From Lautropia sp. (GTDB lineage Bacteria; Pseudomonadota; Gammaproteobacteria; Burkholderiales; Burkholderiaceae_E): a DNA stretch of 64,000 nucleotides. Both the position numbers and the translations under genes were made by a program. Shown here piece after piece: positions 1-9,462 of the stretch. The first letter of the stretch is position 1; the number at the start of each line of letters is the position of its first letter. The notes under the pieces were generated by a model. That model did not search any database, had not been told where the DNA came from, and saw nothing but the letters and a program-made list of their open reading frames with translations. The stretch is from positions 744,001-808,000 of the forward strand of contig JAUNAC010000001.1 of NCBI GenBank assembly GCA_030527825.1, given 5' to 3'.

Positions 1-1029
1 CGTCTGCTGCAGATGCATGCGAACAACCGCGAGGAAATCAAGGAAGTGCGCGCGGGCGATATCGCGGCCGTTGTCGGTCTGAAGGAAGTCACCACGGGTG
101 AGACGCTGACGGACATTGGTTCGCCGATCATCCTGGAACGCATGGTCTTCCCCGAGCCCGTCATCCGTCAGGCCATTGAACCGAAGTCGAAAGCCGACCA
201 GGAAAAAATGGGTCTTGCGCTCAGCCGTCTGGCGGCCGAGGATCCGTCCTTCCGCGTGCATACCGACGAGGAATCCGGTCAGACCATCATCGGCGGGATG
301 GGCGAGCTGCATCTGGAGATCATCGTTGACCGGATGAAGCGCGAGTTCAACGTGGAAGCCAACGTTGGCAAGCCGCAGGTGGCCTACCGCGAAACCATCC
401 GCAAGACGGTGGATTCGGCAGAAGCGAAGTTCGTCAAGCAGTCCGGCGGTCGTGGTCAGTATGGTCACGTCGTGCTCAAGCTCGAGCCGCTGGAGCCGGG
501 TGGCCCGAACTTCGAGTTCGTCGATGCCATCAAGGGTGGTGTGGTGCCGCGCGAGTTCATCCCTGCCGTACAGAAGGGGATCGAGGAAACGTTGCCCACT
601 GGCGTGCTGGCTGGCTATCCGGTCGTGGATGTGAAGGTGACGCTGCACTTCGGTTCCTACCACGATGTGGACTCGAACGAAAACGCCTTCAAGCAGGCAG
701 CTTCGATGGCCTTCAAGGAAGGGATGCGCAAAGCCAGCCCGGTTCTGCTGGAGCCGATGATGGCGGTGGAAGTGGAAACGCCCGAAGAATATGCCGGTAC
801 CGTGATGGGCGATCTGTCATCGCGGCGGGGCATGATCCAGGGGATGGAAGACATGGTGGGCGGTGGCAAGCAGGTCAAGGCCGAAGTGCCGCTGGCCGAG
901 ATGTTCGGCTATGCCACCACACTGCGGTCACTGACCCAGGGGCGTGCTACTTACACTATGGAATTCAAACAATATGCCGAAGCGCCGAAAAACGTCGCCG
1001 AGGCTGTCATCGCGGCCCGGACCAAGTAA
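1..1029 (+). CDS. fusA: Elongation factor G, C-terminal part (5' end outside window)
   Basis: Translational GTPase that drives tRNA-mRNA translocation on the ribosome. The frame is open from the first base ([16 protein letters not shown]), so the window starts inside the gene; about 342 of roughly 700 residues are present. These cover the end of domain II and domains III to V, with the family-typical stretches [19 protein letters not shown] and SSRRGMIQG. The GTP-binding domain lies upstream of the window. It is followed after 60 bases by tuf, the usual str-operon order. No irregularity is seen. Confidence 0.97.
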   Translation, partial: RLLQMHANNREEIKEVRAGDIAAVVGLKEVTTGETLTDIGSPIILERMVFPEPVIRQAIEPKSKADQEKMGLALSRLAAEDPSFRVHTDEESGQTIIGGMGELHLEIIVDRMKREFNVEANVGKPQVAYRETIRKTVDSAEAKFVKQSGGRGQYGHVVLKLEPLEPGGPNFEFVDAIKGGVVPREFIPAVQKGIEETLPTGVLAGYPVVDVKVTLHFGSYHDVDSNENAFKQAASMAFKEGMRKASPVLLEPMMAVEVETPEEYAGTVMGDLSSRRGMIQGMEDMVGGGKQVKAEVPLAEMFGYATTLRSLTQGRATYTMEFKQYAEAPKNVAEAVIAARTK

Positions 1030-1089
1030 CACGGGTTCGGACCACACACATACACTCTGACAGAAAGAGCATCAGGAGCAAGATAGAAA

Positions 1090-2280
<1,191 letters not shown>

Positions 2281-2353
2281 TAGACACGTACACATCTTCT
2301 CGCAGACATAGGGGCGCGTTTGCCGCGCGCTCCTCGCTCTTTAAGGAATCACC

Positions 2354-2665
2354 ATGGCAAACCAGAAGATCCGTATCCGCTTGAAAGCGTTCGACTACAA
2401 GCTGATTGACCAGTCCGCCGCTGAGATCGTTGATACGGCCAAGCGTACCGGCGCAGTTGTTCACGGCCCGGTGCCGTTGCCAACCCGCATCGAGCGTTTC
2501 GATGTGCTGCGCTCGCCGCACGTCAACAAAACCTCGCGTGACCAGCTGGAAATCCGTACGCACCTGCGTCTGATGGATATCGTGGATCCGACCGACAAGA
2601 CGGTCGATGCCTTGATGAAGCTCGACCTGCCCGCCGGTGTCGACGTGGAAATCAAGCTGCAGTAA
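2354..2665 (+). CDS. rpsJ: 30S ribosomal protein S10
   Basis: Small-subunit protein of the 30S head, also the transcription antitermination factor NusE. The 103 residues are full length ([20 protein letters not shown] at the start, [29 protein letters not shown] region at the end). AAGGA lies just upstream of the ATG. It would normally be followed at once by rplC, but here a factor-independent terminator comes 12 bases after the stop and rplC lies 15 kb downstream. Confidence 0.98.
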   Translation: MANQKIRIRLKAFDYKLIDQSAAEIVDTAKRTGAVVHGPVPLPTRIERFDVLRSPHVNKTSRDQLEIRTHLRLMDIVDPTDKTVDALMKLDLPAGVDVEIKLQ

Positions 2666-2677
2666 TCATGATGGATC

Positions 2678-2712
2678 GGGCAGCCCAGGTTCGCCTGGTG
2701 CTGCCCATTTTT
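2678..2712 (+). terminator. Rho-independent terminator after rpsJ
   Basis: GGGCAGC-CCAGG, a TTCG tetraloop, then CCTGG-(T)-GCTGCCC forms a 12-bp stem with one bulged base, followed by ATTTTT. It closes the fusA-tuf-rpsJ transcription unit and cuts it off from the accessory genes downstream. Confidence 0.85.
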
Positions 2713-2903
2713 AGAAGTTTCCCCTCCTTTTTTCTCTTGCCTTGCTGTGCTCGGCCCATGTGCGGCTTGCCATGTGGCTGACCGGGCGAGAGAGTCCCCA
2801 AGGATCCGGCCCGAATCACCGGTAGCTGGATCAGATGGGTGTTGACGGCATAGGACGTGCCCTGCCCACGGTACAAATGCCTGTTGACGCCCCCGATGCG
2901 CTG

Positions 2904-2936
2904 AAGCACTGGATTGCAGGCAGCATCGCAGTGCTT
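2904..2936 (-). repeat. Inverted repeat downstream of the receptor remnant
   Basis: AAGCACTG and CAGTGCTT form a perfect 8-bp inverted repeat with a 17-base loop, about 20 bases beyond the stop of the minus-strand receptor fragment. It may be the old 3' end of that transcript, but there is no T-run. The rest of 2713-2955 shows no recognisable gene. Confidence 0.4.
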
Positions 2937-2955
2937 CCCGATCTCATCACCGCAC

Positions 2956-3080
2956 TCAAAAATCGAACGAAGCCGACAGCTCGAAGGTCCGCGGCGCGCC
3001 GAGCGCCAGGCTGGACACCAGCGGCATGCCCCAGTATGCCTTGTTGGTGAGGTTGGTCACACTGGCAGTTGCTGCCGTTC
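2956..3080 (-). pseudogene. TonB-dependent receptor, C-terminal remnant
   Basis: On the minus strand the last codons read ...TASVTNLTNKAYWGMPL, then VSSLALGAPRTFELSASFDF and a stop. This is the classic end of a TonB-dependent siderophore receptor: the NLTNKAYW strand and the final aromatic beta-strand ending in F. Only about 40 residues of an expected 700 or so remain. The homology breaks off near 3070-3085, exactly where the plus-strand ABC fragment begins. It cannot encode a working receptor. Outer-membrane siderophore uptake is the family role; the substrate cannot be told. Confidence 0.75.
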
Positions 3081-4337
3081 CCGGGCTTTTTTCTTTTCTT
3101 CGGGCGCGCTGCCAGGGCCAGCAAGACGAATATGGACGGTTTTGTGACGGGCCTGACGCGCATCAACCATGCGGCGATCGAATTTGTGCAGGGCATCCCT
3201 GTCGTCAAGGCGTTTGGTGCCAGCGGCCGTGCGCATGCCGGTTATCGGCAGGCAGTCGATGCCTTTGCCAATGCCTTTGCGGATTTCACGCGGCCGCTGG
3301 TGGGTTCCATGGCCAATGCGAATGCGCTGGCGGCACCGGTGACGGTGCTTGGAGTGGCGCTGGCGGCAGGCGGCGTGTTTGTGGCGCTGGGATGGGCGGC
3401 ACCGGTGGATGTGTTGCCCTTTGTGCTGGTGGCGCCGGGTATCTCTGCGCCGCTTCTGCTGTTGCATTATCTGATCCATGACCTGAACAATGCCACCGGG
3501 GCGGCGCAGCGTGTGCTGGCGCTGCTGGATATGCCGGTGCTGACACAGCCGGCCCCAGGCCAACAAAAGGTACCGGCAGACAGCGAGGTGCGGTTCGAGG
3601 GGGTCAGTTATGCCTATGGTGCGCAGAATCCTCACGTGCTGGCGGACATCAGCTTTGTCCTGCGTCCAGGCACCGTGACCGCCGTGGTGGGTGCGTCCGG
3701 CGCGGGAAAGTCGACACTGGCCCGGTTGTTGCTGCGGTTTTTTGATCCGTCTGCCGGTCGCATCACCCTGGGTGGGGTCGATCTGCGGCAGATCGAGGCC
3801 ACGCAGCTGTATCGGCGCATCGGTTTTGTGCTGCAGGAGGTGCGTCTGGTCCACGCCAGCCTGCGCGAGAACATCGCGATGGGGCGACCGTCGGCCAGCC
3901 AGCAGGAGATTGAGGACGCGGCGCGTGTCGCCCAGATCCATGAGCGCATTCTGGCGCTGCCGCGCGGCTATGACTCGGTGGTGGGTGAGGACGCGCAGCT
4001 GTCGGGCGGCGAGCAGCAGCGTGTGAGCATTGCGCGGGCCGTGCTGCTTGATCCTGCCGTGCTGGTGCTGGACGAGGCCACTTCGGCGGCGGACGCCGAG
4101 AACGAGGTGCTCATCCAGGAGGCGCTGTCGCGTTTTGCGCAGAACCGCACGGTGCTGGTCATTGCGCATCGGCTCGACAGCGTGATGCATGCCGATCATA
4201 TCCTCGTGCTGGAGGATGGCGCCATTTGCGAACAGGGCAGCCATGCCGATCTGCTGGCGCTGGGGGGGCGCTATGCCCGCCTGTGGGCGCTGGGTCACTA
4301 CGGGGACAGGGCAGAACAGGAGGGCTCCACATGCTGA
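3069..4337 (+). pseudogene. Siderophore-type ABC transporter (permease-ATPase fusion), 5'-truncated
   Basis: Exporter-fold half transporter of the YbtP/IrtA type, which imports ferric siderophores. The frame opens at a TTG (3069) inside the membrane domain (FLFFGRAARASKTNMDGF...EFVQGIPVVKAFG); about 150-200 N-terminal residues with the first transmembrane helices are missing. The ATPase domain is whole: GASGAGKST Walker A, LSGGEQQR signature, VLVLDEATSAAD Walker B and VIAHRL H-loop. It overlaps the next ABC gene by 7 bases. The lost 5' end abuts the truncated receptor, so one deletion probably removed both starts and their shared promoter. It is likely non-functional. Confidence 0.75.
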
Positions 4338-6091
4338 AGATGCTGGCACAACTCCTGGGAGATGATGCGCCTGTTCTTTACCGCTACGTCCGGATGGCCG
4401 TGGCCTATGGCGTGCTCGGTGGGCTGACGATCCTGCTGCTGGTGCCAGCCCTGAGTGCACTGCTGGCGGGCGATGTCGGCCGCTCGGTCGTCTGGCTGGT
4501 GGTGCTGATCGTGGCCATGCTTGTTTGCTGGCTGTGGCGACGCCAGGTCGAGCGGGCGGGGGTGCGCGTGGGCGTAGGGGTGTTGCAGGGCGGGCGGCAG
4601 TGCACCGGTGACCACGTGGCCACGCTGCCGGTCGGCTGGTTCACGCCCGAGAACACGGCGTGGCTGGAGCATGTGGTGACGCAGGGCATGATGCAGGTGG
4701 CGCAGCTGCCGGCCCATGTCTTTACGCCAGTGATCAATGGCATCGTGATGCCGGTCGTGCTGCTGGCGCTGGACTCGCGCATGGGGTTGATGGCGCTATT
4801 GGCCCTGCCCGTGCTGGGCGGCATGATGTGGTGGACGGCGCGGCTCGGCGAGCGTGCCGATCAGGTCTTCAATCACCAGTTCGCGCAGGCCAGCCAGCGC
4901 ATGGTCGAGTTCGCGCAGGCGCAGTCCGTTCTCCGCGCCTTTCAGGGCCATGGTGGCAGCACGCGCCTGCTGGAGGAGGCGGTGGCGCTGAAGCAGGATT
5001 CAACGCGGCGGCTGATCCACCAATCCACGCTGTCATCGGTGCTCAACGCCTGGACCGTTCAGGCCGTGTTTGCGGTCTTGCTGGTGGCCGGCGTCTGGCA
5101 GTTGCAGGGGGGGCCGGCCGGTGGTGTGGACATGGCGCAGGCCATTGCCGTGACCGTGGCGCTGGTGCTGACATGCCGCTTCATTGATCCGCTGCAGGAG
5201 CTGGCCGGCTATGGCGACATCCTGCGTGGCGCGCGTGGACAGCTCAAGGCAGCCCAGGCGATTCTGGCGGTTCAGCCTCTGCCCGAGCCGGCCTACCCGC
5301 AGGCGCCGCAGGATGCGTCGGTGGAATTGCAGGCGGTGCGGTTCCGTTATGCGCCCGACCAGCCTGATATCCTGCACGATGTGAGCCTGCGGGTAGCGCC
5401 CGGCAGCATGGTGGCCCTGGTGGGCGCCTCGGGGTCGGGCAAGACCACGCTGATGCGGCTGCTGGCGCGCTTTTTCGATGTTCAGGCGGGCAGCGTGCGG
5501 GTGGGCGGGGTGGATGTGCGCGAGATGTCCAGCGCGCAGCTCGCGAGCCAGATCGGCCAGATCTTTCAGGAGAGCTACCTGTTTCAGGGAACCATTGCCG
5601 ACAGCATCCGCGTGGGCAAGCCTGATGCGAGCGATGCCGAGGTGCGGCAGGCCGTGCAGGATGCGGGCGTTGCGGACATCATCGCACGCTTGCCGCAAGG
5701 GCTGGACACGTTGGTGGGAGAAGGGGGCGCGCGGCTGTCGGGTGGCGAGCGCCAGCGCATTGCGATTGCGCGCGCCTTGATCAAGGATGCGCCGATCCTG
5801 CTGGTCGATGAGGCCACGGCGGCCCTGGATACGGAAAATCAGGCGGCGATTGCCGCCACGCTGGCGCGACTGCGCGGCAGGCGCACCTTGATCGTCATCG
5901 CCCATCAGCTGTCCACCGTGGCGATGGCGGACCACATCGTGGTGCTGGCCAATGGCCGGGTGGCTGAACAGGGTACGCCGGCGCAACTGCAGGAGCAGGG
6001 TGGCCTGTATGCCCGCTTTCTGGCGCAGCGGCAGGCAGCCAGGGGGTGGCGGATTGCGTCGCCTGGTCGCGGGGGCCATCGTGCCGCCTGA
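4331..6091 (+). CDS. Siderophore-type ABC transporter permease-ATPase, second subunit
   Basis: Partner half transporter (586 residues) of the YbtQ/IrtB type: an N-terminal membrane domain with about six helices, then an ATPase domain with GASGSGKTT, LSGGERQRIAIARAL, ILLVDEATAALD and the IVIAHQ H-loop. It starts at 4331, overlapping the end of the truncated partner, as in heterodimeric ferric-siderophore importers. The frame is intact, but the partner and the upstream promoter are gone, so a working heterodimer is unlikely. The last 15 residues (GWRIASPGRGGHRAA) look like read-through sequence. Confidence 0.8.
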   Translation: MLKMLAQLLGDDAPVLYRYVRMAVAYGVLGGLTILLLVPALSALLAGDVGRSVVWLVVLIVAMLVCWLWRRQVERAGVRVGVGVLQGGRQCTGDHVATLPVGWFTPENTAWLEHVVTQGMMQVAQLPAHVFTPVINGIVMPVVLLALDSRMGLMALLALPVLGGMMWWTARLGERADQVFNHQFAQASQRMVEFAQAQSVLRAFQGHGGSTRLLEEAVALKQDSTRRLIHQSTLSSVLNAWTVQAVFAVLLVAGVWQLQGGPAGGVDMAQAIAVTVALVLTCRFIDPLQELAGYGDILRGARGQLKAAQAILAVQPLPEPAYPQAPQDASVELQAVRFRYAPDQPDILHDVSLRVAPGSMVALVGASGSGKTTLMRLLARFFDVQAGSVRVGGVDVREMSSAQLASQIGQIFQESYLFQGTIADSIRVGKPDASDAEVRQAVQDAGVADIIARLPQGLDTLVGEGGARLSGGERQRIAIARALIKDAPILLVDEATAALDTENQAAIAATLARLRGRRTLIVIAHQLSTVAMADHIVVLANGRVAEQGTPAQLQEQGGLYARFLAQRQAARGWRIASPGRGGHRAA

Positions 6092-6417
6092 TCTGGCGCG
6101 TGTCCAGGCGCTTGCTGCTCCGTGTTCGGGGCGCTGGGCGTAAAGCCGCCAGCCCGGCGGTCGGAGTTGACCTGCACAGCATACCCGCTATCGGGGCGGG
6201 TGTAGGGCCCCGCATGCCCGTGAGGGGTGGATGTGCTCGAAGGTCAGGGCGGTTGCGTGCTGCAGGTGTGATGCGGTTTCATCATCTCCATTAACATAGG
6301 CGCGATGGATTGATGCGCTTTGTCGCATCTGTGTTGCGATGGATGCCATGGATTGGCCTATGCGCATGCCCCGGTTCAATCCATTCATGCATCCATTTTC
6401 TGCATTCATCATTCATT
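6092..6417 (+). other. Intergenic region upstream of xanP
   Basis: No gene is supported in these 326 bases. The last 120 bases are rich in the near-repeated words GATGGATTG/GATGGATGCC and CATTCAT/CATCCAT (6304-6417), leading straight into the xanP start. No clear sigma70 promoter or riboswitch fold was recognised. The frame of xanP stays open back to 6310 but that extension has no permease similarity. Confidence 0.5.
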
Positions 6418-7800
6418 ATGAACCCTGACTCCCGGAACCTGGCGCATGCCGATCTGATCTATGGTCTGGAAGACCGGCCGCCAGTCGGCAAGGCCCTGCT
6501 CAGTGCCATCACCCACCTGCTGGCGATCTTCGTCCCGATGATCACGCCCGCCCTGATTGTCGGGCGTGCCCTGGAGCTTCCGGTGGAGATGACCTCCTAT
6601 CTCGTCTCGATGGCGATGGTCGCCTCCGGGGTGGGCACCTGGCTGCAGATCAGCCGCTTCGGCCCCGTGGGATCGGGCATGCTGTCCATCCAGTCGGTGA
6701 ACTTTTCGTTCGTCACGGTCATGATTGCGCTCGGAACCGGCATGAAGGCCGGGGGGCTGGACGCGCAGGCGATGATCTCGTCCCTGCTGGGTGTCTCGTT
6801 CGTCGGGGCCTTTCTGGTGTGCGGTTCGGCCTGGCTGCTGCCGCTGCTCAAGCGTTTCATCACGCCCACGGTCAGTGGCGTGGTCGTCATGCTGATCGGG
6901 TTGAGTCTCGTCCATGTCGGCATCACGGATTTCGGGGGTGGCTTCGGCGCCAAGGCCGATGGCAGCTTCGGGTCGATCGAGAATCTGGGGCTGGCCAGTG
7001 CGGTCCTGCTGATCGTGCTGCTGTTCAACTGCATGCGCACTCCGCTGATGCGGATGTGCGGTGTCGCGGTGGGGCTGCTGGTGGGCTACCTGCTGGCGCT
7101 CTACTGGGGCAAGGTGGATTTTTCTGCGCTCAGGGGCCTGCCGCTGGTGACGGTGCCGGTTCCCTTCAAGTATGGCTTTGCCTTCGACAGCCATGCCTTC
7201 ATCGTGGCGGGCGCCATCTACCTGCTGAGTGTGTTCGAGGCGGTGGGGGATCTGACGGCGACCGCCATGGTGTCCGGCCAGCCGATCGAGGGGGATGACT
7301 ACCTGCGCCGCCTGCGTGGGGGGGTGCTGGCCGATGGCCTGGTGTCGGTCATCGCCACGGCGCTGGGCTCGCTGCCGCTGACGACGTTTGCGCAGAACAA
7401 TGGCGTCATCCAGATGACAGGTGTCGCCGCTCGCCACGTCGGCCGCTACATTGCAGCCATTCTCGTGGTGCTCGGTCTCTTTCCGATGGTTGGTCGTGCA
7501 TTCACGACGATCCCGGCGCCGGTGCTGGGGGGCGCGATGGTGCTCATGTTCGGCCTGATCACGGTTGCCGGGGTGCGAATCCTGATGAGTAACGGCATCC
7601 GTCGTCGTGAGGCGGTGATCGCGGCTACGTCCGTGGGGCTGGGTCTGGGGGTCGCCTTCGAGCCGGACGTCTTTCGGCAGCTGCCGGTGCTTTTCCAGAA
7701 CTCCATCTCGGCCGGGGGCATCACGGCCGTGTTGCTGAATCTGCTGCTGCCACACGACCATACCGAGAAGACGGTCTATCTCAGTGGTGAGCTCGACTGA
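6418..7800 (+). CDS. xanP: NCS2-family xanthine permease (XanP-like)
   Basis: Proton-coupled purine-base symporter of the inner membrane. The 461 residues match the length of XanP (about 463) and carry its hallmarks: LIYGLEDRPP at the N-terminus, the SGVVVMLIGLSL helix, FEAVGDLTATAMVSGQPI in TM8, and QNNGVIQMTG before TM10. Acidic and glutamine residues at the TM8 and NNGVIQ positions bind the purine in the family. The start at 6418 is chosen because similarity begins there, although the frame is open upstream. Xanthine or urate is the likely substrate; the exact specificity is inferred. Confidence 0.88.
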   Translation: MNPDSRNLAHADLIYGLEDRPPVGKALLSAITHLLAIFVPMITPALIVGRALELPVEMTSYLVSMAMVASGVGTWLQISRFGPVGSGMLSIQSVNFSFVTVMIALGTGMKAGGLDAQAMISSLLGVSFVGAFLVCGSAWLLPLLKRFITPTVSGVVVMLIGLSLVHVGITDFGGGFGAKADGSFGSIENLGLASAVLLIVLLFNCMRTPLMRMCGVAVGLLVGYLLALYWGKVDFSALRGLPLVTVPVPFKYGFAFDSHAFIVAGAIYLLSVFEAVGDLTATAMVSGQPIEGDDYLRRLRGGVLADGLVSVIATALGSLPLTTFAQNNGVIQMTGVAARHVGRYIAAILVVLGLFPMVGRAFTTIPAPVLGGAMVLMFGLITVAGVRILMSNGIRRREAVIAATSVGLGLGVAFEPDVFRQLPVLFQNSISAGGITAVLLNLLLPHDHTEKTVYLSGELD

Positions 7801-7940
7801 AGTGGCGTTCTCTGTCCTGGCACAGTCGGGGCGCCGCTGGTGCGAGGGCGCTGCAGCCCCGTGCGCCTGTCACGTATCGGGCATGGAGCGCAGCCGGTCT
7901 GTCCGCTTTCTTTTGCCTGCGCGTGCAGGCCGGTGACGAT

Positions 7941-9416
7941 ATGAACATGATTTCCCCGCAGCGGCACGAATACCTCGACGATGATCCGGCATTTCCGAGC
8001 ACGCTGGTTGTTGCGACTCTGTTTGTCGGTGCATTTTTTGGCTACCTCAACGAGACCCTGCTGAATGTGGCCTTGCCCACCCTGATGCAGGAATTTTCGG
8101 TGGACCGAACCACGGTACAGTGGATAGCAACCGGTTTCCTGCTGGTAATGGGGGCCCTGACGCCGCTGACGGCCAGTCTCGTTCAGTGGATGGCGACCCG
8201 GCGCCTGGTGCTGTTGACGCTCGGCACCTTCCTGCTGGGCTCACTGGTGTGCGCTGCCGCGCCCGGTTTCGGGATTCTGCTGGCGGGCCGCCTGGTGCAG
8301 GGGGCCTCGGCAGCACTGATGGTGCCGCTGCTGATGAATGCGGTGCTGGTGATCTATCCACCCGAGCGACGGGGCAGGATCATGGGTATGGTGGGTATGA
8401 TCTTCAGTATGGCGCCCGCGCTAGGGCCTACGCTGTCGGGCATTATCCTCGACCATGTCGGCTGGCGCTGGCTGTTCCTGCTGACCGTGCCTCTGGTACT
8501 CGTGGCCATGCTCCTGGTGGCGCGCTTCCTGAAAGTGCCTCTGGTTCCGGTGACCCGGCCTCGCATCGACATGTTCTCTGTCATGCTGTCGGTTTTTGGC
8601 TTCGGCGGGCTGGTTTATGCCAGCAGCCGTTTTTCCGAGGAGTCCGGGAGCACGCTGGCCGTGCTGCTGCCGGTTTCGCTGCTGATGGTGCTGGCGTTTG
8701 TGCTGCGCCAGTTCCGCCTCAAGGTGCCACTGCTCAACCTGCGCGCCTTCGGACATGCCCAGTTTGCCTATGCCGTTCTGATCCTGGCGGGCAACCTTTT
8801 CCTGTTACTGGGGATGGAGCTGCTGATGCCGATGTATGCTCAGCAGGTGTTGCTGCTCTCGGCGACCGTGACCGGCATCGTTCTGCTGCCGGGAAGCATC
8901 GCACAGGCGATGCTGATGCCGCTGTTCGGCTCGCTGCTCGATCGCCGGGGCGGGCGTTTCGTCGTGCTGCCGGGTACGCTGATGGCAGCAGCCTGCCTGC
9001 TGGCCATGCGGCTGACCTTCAATGGCACGGCACCGGCGTGGTGGCTGGCGACGTTGTTCGGGCTGTTTTTGGCGGGCGGGGCGGCTATCATGGTCGCGGA
9101 AACCGGTGGCCTGAATGCGCTGCCCCGTTCGCTGAACCCGCATGGCGCGGCCATCGTGGCGACCTTGAACCCGATCGCCGGTGCGCTGGGGGCCGCCTTC
9201 TTCGTGGGGATTATCCGTATGGGAGAGCAGCTTTCGGCTACTAAGCCTAACAACGCGGTCGAGCCTATGGGGTATGCTGTTGATGCTGGTGTGGCAGCGC
9301 TGTCGGAAGCGGCGCGCCAGAGGATGCTGGCTGGGGTGCATCTGGCACTCGGGATAGCCCCGCTCGTCGCATTGCTGATGGCCTGGGCGGCGAGCCGCCT
9401 GATTCGCAGTCGCTGA
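7941..9416 (+). CDS. MFS transporter, DHA2 (14-helix) drug:proton antiporter family
   Basis: Inner-membrane efflux pump of the EmrB/QacA-like family. 491 residues if started at the ATG at 7941; an in-frame GTG lies 18 bases earlier. Family motifs: NETLLNVALPTLMQEF with TTVQWIATGFLL in the first helices, and GPTLSGIILDHVGWRWLFLL (motif C followed by the WRW loop). Many hydrophobic segments agree with 14 helices. It lies between xanP and the tannase-like gene on the same strand, but spacing (140 bases before it) does not prove one operon. The substrate is unknown. Confidence 0.8.
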   Translation: MNMISPQRHEYLDDDPAFPSTLVVATLFVGAFFGYLNETLLNVALPTLMQEFSVDRTTVQWIATGFLLVMGALTPLTASLVQWMATRRLVLLTLGTFLLGSLVCAAAPGFGILLAGRLVQGASAALMVPLLMNAVLVIYPPERRGRIMGMVGMIFSMAPALGPTLSGIILDHVGWRWLFLLTVPLVLVAMLLVARFLKVPLVPVTRPRIDMFSVMLSVFGFGGLVYASSRFSEESGSTLAVLLPVSLLMVLAFVLRQFRLKVPLLNLRAFGHAQFAYAVLILAGNLFLLLGMELLMPMYAQQVLLLSATVTGIVLLPGSIAQAMLMPLFGSLLDRRGGRFVVLPGTLMAAACLLAMRLTFNGTAPAWWLATLFGLFLAGGAAIMVAETGGLNALPRSLNPHGAAIVATLNPIAGALGAAFFVGIIRMGEQLSATKPNNAVEPMGYAVDAGVAALSEAARQRMLAGVHLALGIAPLVALLMAWAASRLIRSR

Positions 9417-9462
9417 GCCAGGCAACGGAGGCAAGCGTGACATGGCCCTGACTGGAGAACTC

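Noticed and set aside
2305-2330. GCGCG/CGCGC hairpin between tuf and rpsJ as a terminator
   Set aside because: Five-base-pair stem without a T-run; rpsJ is most likely read from the tuf transcript.
3057-4460. Long minus-strand open frame of 467 codons opposite the ABC gene
   Set aside because: High-GC shadow of the plus-strand gene; no recognisable domain, His/Arg/Gln-rich composition typical of antisense frames.
6304-6417. CATTCAT/GATGGA words before xanP as a CRISPR or operator array
   Set aside because: Units are 6-10 bases, unevenly spaced and imperfect; no spacer-repeat pattern and no known operator match.
6409-7761. 450-codon minus-strand frame opposite xanP
   Set aside because: Composition dominated by His, Arg, Gln and Asp, no domain, fully antisense to a clear permease.
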